Below are positions 19,432 to 24,308 of a DNA stretch of 24,308 nucleotides, piece by piece. Position numbers and translations under genes: made by a program. How positions within the stretch are numbered: the first letter of the stretch is position 1; each line of letters begins with the position of its first letter. Below the pieces are notes generated by a model. It was not told where the DNA came from. It was given only the letters and a program-made list of their open reading frames with translations, and did not search any database. The stretch is from a virus: positions 1 to 24,308 of IMG/VR virus record IMGVR_UViG_3300044625_001140; one strand, given 5' to 3'.

Positions 19432-20907
19432 ATGTCTGTGACCGCAAGCAACGGTGTTGCATACAACACCCAAGCGTACGGCGCCACGACCGGCGCCGGC
19501 TACTACGACAACCTCCTCACCAACTACTTCCTGCAGCTCCTGCCGGACGCCCGCAACAACTCGACCGTGCTCTTGAGCATGATCGACAAGCGTCCGCATC
19601 AAGCCGTCTCGGGCAAGTACATCGTGTTCCCCGTGCGGTTCGGTCGCTCGACCGGCCTCAACAACGTGGGTTACGGTGGCGTCATTCCCGACCCCGGCTT
19701 CCAGCCGTCGCTGACCTACTCGACCATCACCCGCAAGGGCATGGCCCGCATCGCGCTGGATGGCGACACCATCCGGCACGGCAAGACGAACGGCGGAGCC
19801 TACGCCGAAGCCTTGCAGATCGAGATGGAAGGCATCGTGGACGACATCATGATCGACCGCGCCCGCCAGGTCCACAACGACGGATCGGGTCGGATCGCGG
19901 AAGTGAACACAATCGGCAGCACGACCCCCGACGCCGATGGCTGCATCTCCGTCACGCTCAAGGTGAACTCGTCGATCGAAGGCGCCGCGACCACTCGCGC
20001 CGCCGGTACGCTCGACAAGTACATCGAGCCTGGGATGCGCGTGGCGGTGTTCACCAACGCTGGTGCTATTCAGACCTTCACTCCCAACACCGGTCCTATC
20101 GCCAATGCATTCACGGTGTTTGACGTCACCGTGTCTGGAGCAACCGTGACGGTTCGTCTCCGAGACGCCTTGAACGTGGCGTTGGCTTCAGGCGTGGGAG
20201 CGTTCTCCGCCAACTGGGCCAATGCTTGGGTGGTTCGCTGTGGCAACGGCGTCGCGCTCGGTACTGCCCCTGCTCGCGTTGACACTGCCTATCGTCGCGA
20301 GATGACGGGCATCGGCGGCGTCTTCACGGACGTCGGCGTGCTCAATGGCATGGGTGCCTCGGGCTCGCAGCAATCGGCTGCGGAAGACGACATCGGCACT
20401 GCGACGAGTTATTTCCAAGGCATCCTTGCCTCAAGCCAGTCGTTCAACCGTGCCGTGGTCCTCGACAACGGCGGCGCGGGCAACCGTCCGCTGACCGAGG
20501 AGCTGATGCAGCAGGCGATGTCCGACGCCGAGGAGATCAACAACGCCAACATCGAGTTGATCCTCTCGTCGTTCCCGACCTACAACTCGTACGTGAAGTT
20601 GCTGACGCCGGACAAGCGCTACAACAACACGCTCGAGCTGCAGGGCGGCCACAAGACGCTGACGTTCAACGGCGTCGGCTGGGTGAAGGACCGCTTCTGC
20701 TACCAGAACCGCGTGTACTTCCTCGCCCTGGACCAGTTCCACATCCTCGAGACGGCTCCGATGCAACCCCTCGTTGGTGGCGATGTCACCACGTGGGAGC
20801 GCCTGCCCGACCTCGACAAGTACTGGCGCGGCTGGACGTGGGAGGACAACATGATCGTGGAGGTCCGCAACCGCACGGGTGCCGTCCTCACCGAGCTGTC
20901 GAGCTGA
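19432..20907 (+). CDS. Major capsid protein (491 aa)
   Basis: The gene follows the scaffold with a ribosome site AAGGA and is the longest structural ORF after it, as expected of the coat protein. The N-terminal arm (Y-N-T-Q-A-Y-G-A-T-T-G-A-G-Y-Y-D-N-L) is followed by V-S-G-K-Y-I-V-F-P-V-R-F-G-R-S-T-G (near 60-75), the kind of extended segment that forms the E-loop in HK97-fold coats. A region at about 200-270 is rich in T, V and A beta strands and may be an inserted domain; its codons are less GC-rich than the rest. The C-terminal part (Y-V-K-L-L-T-P-D-K-R-Y and on to W-E-R-L-P-D-L-D-K-Y-W) resembles the A-domain end. No catalytic motifs. The fold is an inference from order, size and pattern. 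Confidence 0.8.
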   Translation: MSVTASNGVAYNTQAYGATTGAGYYDNLLTNYFLQLLPDARNNSTVLLSMIDKRPHQAVSGKYIVFPVRFGRSTGLNNVGYGGVIPDPGFQPSLTYSTITRKGMARIALDGDTIRHGKTNGGAYAEALQIEMEGIVDDIMIDRARQVHNDGSGRIAEVNTIGSTTPDADGCISVTLKVNSSIEGAATTRAAGTLDKYIEPGMRVAVFTNAGAIQTFTPNTGPIANAFTVFDVTVSGATVTVRLRDALNVALASGVGAFSANWANAWVVRCGNGVALGTAPARVDTAYRREMTGIGGVFTDVGVLNGMGASGSQQSAAEDDIGTATSYFQGILASSQSFNRAVVLDNGGAGNRPLTEELMQQAMSDAEEINNANIELILSSFPTYNSYVKLLTPDKRYNNTLELQGGHKTLTFNGVGWVKDRFCYQNRVYFLALDQFHILETAPMQPLVGGDVTTWERLPDLDKYWRGWTWEDNMIVEVRNRTGAVLTELSS

Positions 20908-20922
20908 AAGGAGGCTGATCCA

Positions 20923-21708
20923 ATGGCATCAGTCCTTTTCAAGAACTCGCTGGGAGGGAGCGCCTATAGAGGGTTGTTTTCCGAAACAACCTTCATTAGG
21001 CCCCCTCAGGATGTTGACGGGATTTGCCCTGCTCAAGCATGCGCCCAAAACGTGCGGCAATTGATGCCGTTCGTTGCGGCTCCGACTGAGCTAGGCACCG
21101 TGATTGGCGGAGTGTTCTACGCGAACTATCCGTTCGCGCCAGACTTCACGTGTCCAACCGCTACCGACGTGTTTCAGTACGAGATCAATGGATGGGACCA
21201 TTATGGCAACCCCATCCAAGAGCTCGGAACGAAGAACGGAACGGGAGCAAACAGCTTGCGGGCACGGGCTTGGCGCGTGTTCAGCGCGATCTCGTCGATC
21301 TATGTGACGTTGACGACTGCTGGGCCGGTCAACATCGAAGTTGGCATGTCGTACCTTGTGTCGGCAGTCAACCATGCATCCCGCAGGTATCCTCTGCCGT
21401 TTGCCCTCGACAAGTCGATCTATGCCGCCAAGGTGGTCACGGTCGATGTTGGAGGTCAAACGGCGCCGTCGACACCCACCAATCAGTTGCAAAATCAGGG
21501 AATCAACGTTCTAGGAGGAGCGCTTGACCCTACCACCGCAGACACCGTGTTTGCTCAACAGAACACAGGACTGTGGACTCCCAACCGATTGGCCGCTGTT
21601 GGTGTTGTCACATGCAATGAAAGCACTGCATGGACGGCAGGCGCAGCCAACACTGCTCCTTCGGTGATGAAAATCATGCTGACTCCCAATGCTTTGATCG
21701 GGCAATGA
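20923..21708 (+). CDS. Probable capsid decoration or accessory structural protein (261 aa)
   Basis: The gene has a strong ribosome site (AAAGGAGG) 15 bases after the coat stop, which suggests high expression. The protein is rich in Thr, Ala, Asn, Val and Tyr, and mostly beta: V-I-G-G-V-F-Y-A-N-Y-P-F-A near 60-72, S-I-Y-V-T-L-T-T-A-G-P-V-N-I near 125-138 and A-K-V-V-T-V-D-V-G-G near 167-176. There is a C-P-A-Q-A-C segment near 36-41. Codon use is visibly A/T-richer than in the flanking genes, a sign of separate origin. I recognise no family. Position after the coat gene favours a head-decoration or vertex protein. Stop overlaps the next start (ATGA). Confidence 0.65.
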   Translation: MASVLFKNSLGGSAYRGLFSETTFIRPPQDVDGICPAQACAQNVRQLMPFVAAPTELGTVIGGVFYANYPFAPDFTCPTATDVFQYEINGWDHYGNPIQELGTKNGTGANSLRARAWRVFSAISSIYVTLTTAGPVNIEVGMSYLVSAVNHASRRYPLPFALDKSIYAAKVVTVDVGGQTAPSTPTNQLQNQGINVLGGALDPTTADTVFAQQNTGLWTPNRLAAVGVVTCNESTAWTAGAANTAPSVMKIMLTPNALIGQ

Positions 21709-22202
21709 GGAAGCGCACCGTTCCGATGACCGACTCGGAGCGGCGCCGCGTGAGCTGGCAGCCGGCGGATCCCATCTGGGCGCCGTCGGCTGCCTTGTCC
21801 CGCGTTCGTCGCCTTCTGCGCGACTACGACCCCTGCCTCAGCATCTGGTGGTCGCCCATCCGCCGCATGTCCAGCGAGGTGCCTGGGCGGTGGCGCGTCG
21901 TGCGCTACTCGGTGAACATGGCCGAGTGGGACACGGTCTTCTATTGGGAGGGGGATCAGGGCGAGTTCCTGAACGAATTCCCCGCCGAGACCATCCTCGC
22001 GCGCGTGCGCGCCTGCGACCTGACCAAGCAGGGCAAGAACCTCCAGGAGGTCGCCGACGAGGTCGAGCGGCACAACGACCGCCTGCGGGAGACCCGCAAG
22101 AAGGAACTCGCCGAGCAGGCGTGGAAGACCGCCCACGAGCGGGCCGAGCACGCCGCCGGCATCAAGAGGACGTACGCCACCGCGAAGGTTGACGCGCCCT
22201 AG
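21705..22202 (+). CDS. Unknown head/neck protein (165 aa)
   Basis: The protein starts M-R-K-R-T-V-P-M-T-D-S-E-R-R-R; an ATG at 21726 is a second possible start. The central part has R-V-R-R-L-L-R-D-Y-D-P-C-L-S-I-W-W-S-P and R-W-R-V-V-R-Y-S-V-N-M-A-E-W-D-T-V, a compact Trp-rich alpha/beta domain. From about residue 85 on it is one long charged helix (V-A-D-E-V-E-R-H-N-D-R-L-R-E-T-R-K-K-E-L-A), typical of coiled coils. In phages with this gene order a protein here usually works in head completion. The family is not recognised. Codons return to the GC-rich style of the head genes. Confidence 0.7.
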   Translation: MRKRTVPMTDSERRRVSWQPADPIWAPSAALSRVRRLLRDYDPCLSIWWSPIRRMSSEVPGRWRVVRYSVNMAEWDTVFYWEGDQGEFLNEFPAETILARVRACDLTKQGKNLQEVADEVERHNDRLRETRKKELAEQAWKTAHERAEHAAGIKRTYATAKVDAP

Positions 22203-22234
22203 CCCAGTCGGTACAACGACTTCGGGGGGGCTTC

Positions 22235-23227
22235 TTGAACGTAACCCAGTTCATCGCGGAGGTTCAGGACGTGCTCGACGATCCGAGCGCGGCCAAGTAC
22301 CCCATTGCCACCATCGTCCGTCACGGCGACCGCCAACTACGCGGCATGTACCGCACGATGGTGGAGGCGAACAAGGAGTACTCCAACTTCACGATGTGCG
22401 TCGACGGGGCTTCCGCCACGAAGCTCATGTCGGACGTGTACGAGTACCGCCTGCCCACCTGGGTGATGGCGTGCGTGAAGGTGTACCGGCGGAGCAACGA
22501 CCCCAGCTCGACGCCGACCTTCAGCCCGTACAAGTGGAGCACGCTCGGCAACGTGACCCAAGGGCAGGAGATCCCGAAGTGGGTCGCCAACGAGCGCGTG
22601 CCGCACTGGTCGTGGGAGGGCAACAACACCCTGCGGCTGTGGCACTACACGAGCCCCGAGGACTTGATGCTGCGGGTGGTCGTCCGTCCGCCCAAGATGT
22701 TCAAGGGCAAGATCGTCACGGTCTCCGCCTCGGCCAACCTGCTGTACCTGCCTGGGCCGATCTTCGGGGAGATCGAGCCCGAGGAGGGTTCGTACATCAA
22801 CAGCGACTGGCAGGTCACGACGACGGCGAACGTGAACGCCGCGCACTACGGGGAGGTGCGCCGCTGCATCTACTCGAATGGCGCGACGATCCTGTCTCCT
22901 TCGGGCGCCCGCGTGCATGAACTGACGTTCGACGCCGCGTTCACGAACGCCTTGGCGCAGGACGACATCGTCGAGACGATGGTCATGCTGCCCGACCAGC
23001 ACTGCCGCTACCTCGTGCTGCGCACGGCGCAGGGCTGCTTCCAGAAGAAGAACAACATCCCCGGCATGAGGGCCATCCAGCCCGAGCTCGCCGAGGAAGG
23101 TGTGAAGTTCACGACGTACGCTGGCGGTCCTCGGGACGCGAGGGGGCCGACGATGTACAAGCGCGGGATGCGGCATCGCGGCCCGTTGGATCCTGACCGC
23201 GTCAACTTCTGGGGATGGTGGTACTGA
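22235..23227 (+). CDS. Probable head-tail connector/adaptor protein (330 aa), TTG start
   Basis: No ATG or GTG stands at the beginning; a TTG at 22235 follows a G-run (GGGGGGG) at ribosome-site distance and opens M-N-V-T-Q-F-I-A-E-V-Q-D-V-L-D-D. The N-terminal helices (T-I-V-R-H-G-D-R-Q-L-R-G-M-Y-R-T-M) resemble the front of head-to-tail adaptors that bind the portal ring. Beta-rich sections follow (L-R-V-V-V-R-P-P-K; I-V-T-V-S-A-S-A-N-L-L-Y). A C-terminal region is basic (M-Y-K-R-G-M-R-H-R-G-P-L) and ends in W-G-W-W-Y. The role is inferred from order and helical front; it could also be another tail-hub part. Confidence 0.6.
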   Translation: MNVTQFIAEVQDVLDDPSAAKYPIATIVRHGDRQLRGMYRTMVEANKEYSNFTMCVDGASATKLMSDVYEYRLPTWVMACVKVYRRSNDPSSTPTFSPYKWSTLGNVTQGQEIPKWVANERVPHWSWEGNNTLRLWHYTSPEDLMLRVVVRPPKMFKGKIVTVSASANLLYLPGPIFGEIEPEEGSYINSDWQVTTTANVNAAHYGEVRRCIYSNGATILSPSGARVHELTFDAAFTNALAQDDIVETMVMLPDQHCRYLVLRTAQGCFQKKNNIPGMRAIQPELAEEGVKFTTYAGGPRDARGPTMYKRGMRHRGPLDPDRVNFWGWWY

Positions 23228-23228
23228 C

Positions 23229-23621
23229 ATGACGAGCTTTCGCGATAGCGCGGCGACGCGGGTGATGATTCTGACGGCAGCCGGCACGTTCTATCCGACT
23301 GGCCGTGCGATCGGCGCAGCCAAGGCTGCAGGCGGGGTATTCGACAGCACCGACACGGTGAATGGCACTGCCGCCAACAGCGTATTCCAGACAGGGAACA
23401 CGAAGTATGCGGTCCTGCATCGCATCTATGTCGTTACCGCTGGAACATCCGTTCAATTGCGAGAAGCTCAAGGGACTACACAATTGACTCCTGCGTATGG
23501 AACCACGGTTGCGGGAACTGTGATCGACTTCACTCCAGGCGTGATCATCCCGCAGGGCTTCAGTGTCGTGACGGTTGGCGCCGCAACGCTTCACATCATC
23601 TACAGCCTCCTCGAGAACTGA
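23229..23621 (+). CDS. Small beta-rich structural protein (130 aa), unknown
   Basis: The ATG lies 1 base after the previous stop. The protein is rich in Thr, Val, Ala and Gly with alternating beta patterns: Y-A-V-L-H-R-I-Y-V-V-T-A-G-T-S-V-Q-L near 60-77 and G-V-I-I-P-Q-G-F-S-V-V-T-V-G near 103-117. This style is usual for tail-tip, fibre or decoration domains. Codons are less GC-rich than in the neighbouring genes, as in the gene at 20923. There are no cysteines or membrane helices. I do not recognise the family. Stop is followed after 1 base by the next start. Confidence 0.65.
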   Translation: MTSFRDSAATRVMILTAAGTFYPTGRAIGAAKAAGGVFDSTDTVNGTAANSVFQTGNTKYAVLHRIYVVTAGTSVQLREAQGTTQLTPAYGTTVAGTVIDFTPGVIIPQGFSVVTVGAATLHIIYSLLEN

Positions 23622-23622
23622 T

Positions 23623-24308
23623 GTGGCGTCGTCGAACTTCGAGCGCCCCGAGTACCGCGAGATCCGGCAGTCGGATCTGTCAGGTGGTGTCAACGACTAC
23701 CTGAACCAGAACGTCATCAAGCCCACGGAGACGCCCGACGCGCTCAACGTGGACTTCGACCGCGCTTCTGTCGACACCGCGTTCGGATCGATCAAGTTCA
23801 ACAACCAGACCGCGCCTTCCGCCTGCATCCGCACGAAGAGCCTCAAGGGCCAGCAGCCGCTGGCGGTGATGTCGGCGCCACTTCAGAAAGCATCTGCTGG
23901 GGTTGTCGACACCCGCAACATCGAGGTTCCGATGCGGGGCTACGGCTACCTGCCGTACGCGGTCGAGACCGACATCGGGGGCAACTTCGCCGAGGGGCTG
24001 ACCGACGCTGCCACTACCTCGCTGCTGTCTGCTCAGTACCACTACCACGCTCGTCGCGGACGCAACTTCGAGCTGAACGTCAGCTTCCGCTTGCCCCAGC
24101 ACGAGAAGCTCTTCGATGTCGAGGTGAAGGGCGCGAACGCACCGGCGGTTCCTGCGCTGCCGATGATCCCGCCCAACGGGTTCGACGAGGCGCTGGACGA
24201 GACGTTCATCATCATCCAGAAGGGCGGTGACCGCCTTGCTCCCATGTCGTGGGCGCTGGGCGTGACGAACATCGGCAACGGGTACGGACTCGCCCAGGCT
24301 CCGCAGCC
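23623..24308 (+). CDS. Probable tail/minor structural protein, partial (first 228 aa)
   Basis: The gene starts with GTG at 23623 just after the previous stop and runs off the right edge without a stop. An ATG at 23621 would read in another frame with no support. The N-terminus D-L-S-G-G-V-N-D-Y-L-N and then E-T-P-D-A-L-N-V-D-F-D-R resembles a pattern that I recall at the start of phage tail proteins that build a tail surface or carry ligand-binding domains. Next comes a likely beta-sandwich section (F-E-L-N-V-S-F-R-L-P, D-E-T-F-I-I-I-Q-K-G). The rest is outside the window, so the full function cannot be read. Confidence 0.7.
   Translation, partial: MASSNFERPEYREIRQSDLSGGVNDYLNQNVIKPTETPDALNVDFDRASVDTAFGSIKFNNQTAPSACIRTKSLKGQQPLAVMSAPLQKASAGVVDTRNIEVPMRGYGYLPYAVETDIGGNFAEGLTDAATTSLLSAQYHYHARRGRNFELNVSFRLPQHEKLFDVEVKGANAPAVPALPMIPPNGFDEALDETFIIIQKGGDRLAPMSWALGVTNIGNGYGLAQAPQ

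Noticed and set aside
1-24308. CRISPR array, tRNA or rRNA genes, integrase or insertion sequence
   Set aside because: No regularly spaced repeats of CRISPR size, no cloverleaf with a T-loop signature and no transposase or integrase motif were seen by eye in any frame.

Overview
The window looks like part of the genome of a tailed double-stranded DNA phage with a GC-rich, tightly packed genome. The portal, scaffold and capsid order resembles P22-like, podovirus-type phages. The evidence is a full packaging and head module on the + strand (terminase, a 680-residue portal, scaffold, major capsid protein, head-completion and tail genes), an exonuclease next to a probable annealing protein on the - strand, many small unrecognised ORFs joined by 1-4 base start/stop overlaps, and no housekeeping genes, tRNA or rRNA. 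The host cannot be read directly. High GC and a complete sulfatase fit a sulfatase-rich environmental group such as Planctomycetes or Verrucomicrobia, but that is a guess.

Layout. (1) 1-4871, - strand: an early-type operon. It runs from a conserved 261-aa phage protein through a chain of small coupled genes (59-122 aa) to a YqaJ-type exonuclease, a one-helix membrane peptide and a probable single-strand annealing protein cut by the window edge. (2) 4872-6679: a divergent control region, then one + strand gene (5237-6133) of unusual sequence composition flanked by 12-base tandem repeats, then a 546-base non-coding stretch with hairpins, a 12-base palindrome and a switch from C-rich to G-rich. 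(3) 6680-10124, + strand: a sulfatase with an intact formylglycine motif, three small Met/Gly/Lys-rich or basic proteins, a 154-aa protein, a holin-like peptide and a putative exported protein. (4) 10121-11220, - strand: a replication-initiator-like protein with a winged-helix-like N-terminus, and a 77-aa partner. An inverted repeat and a long purine tract lie inside the initiator's linker. (5) 11221-11314: overlapping divergent promoter candidates. (6) 11315 to the right end, + strand: the packaging and head genes in order.

The most striking arrangement is at 12008-15653. The large terminase appears as two genes, an ATPase part (12008-13384) and an RNase H-fold nuclease part (14955-15653). 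A C5-cytosine DNA methyltransferase (13381-14958) sits exactly between them, joined by 4-base overlaps on both sides. The methyltransferase has about seven degenerate internal repeats where its target-recognition region should be.

How the parts fit: the exonuclease and annealing protein would give phage-encoded recombination; the winged-helix protein would start replication; the two terminase proteins would package DNA through the portal into a scaffold-assembled capsid; the methyltransferase would protect the DNA from host restriction; and the sulfatase could act on sulfated host or environmental polymers. Functions of most small genes are unknown.
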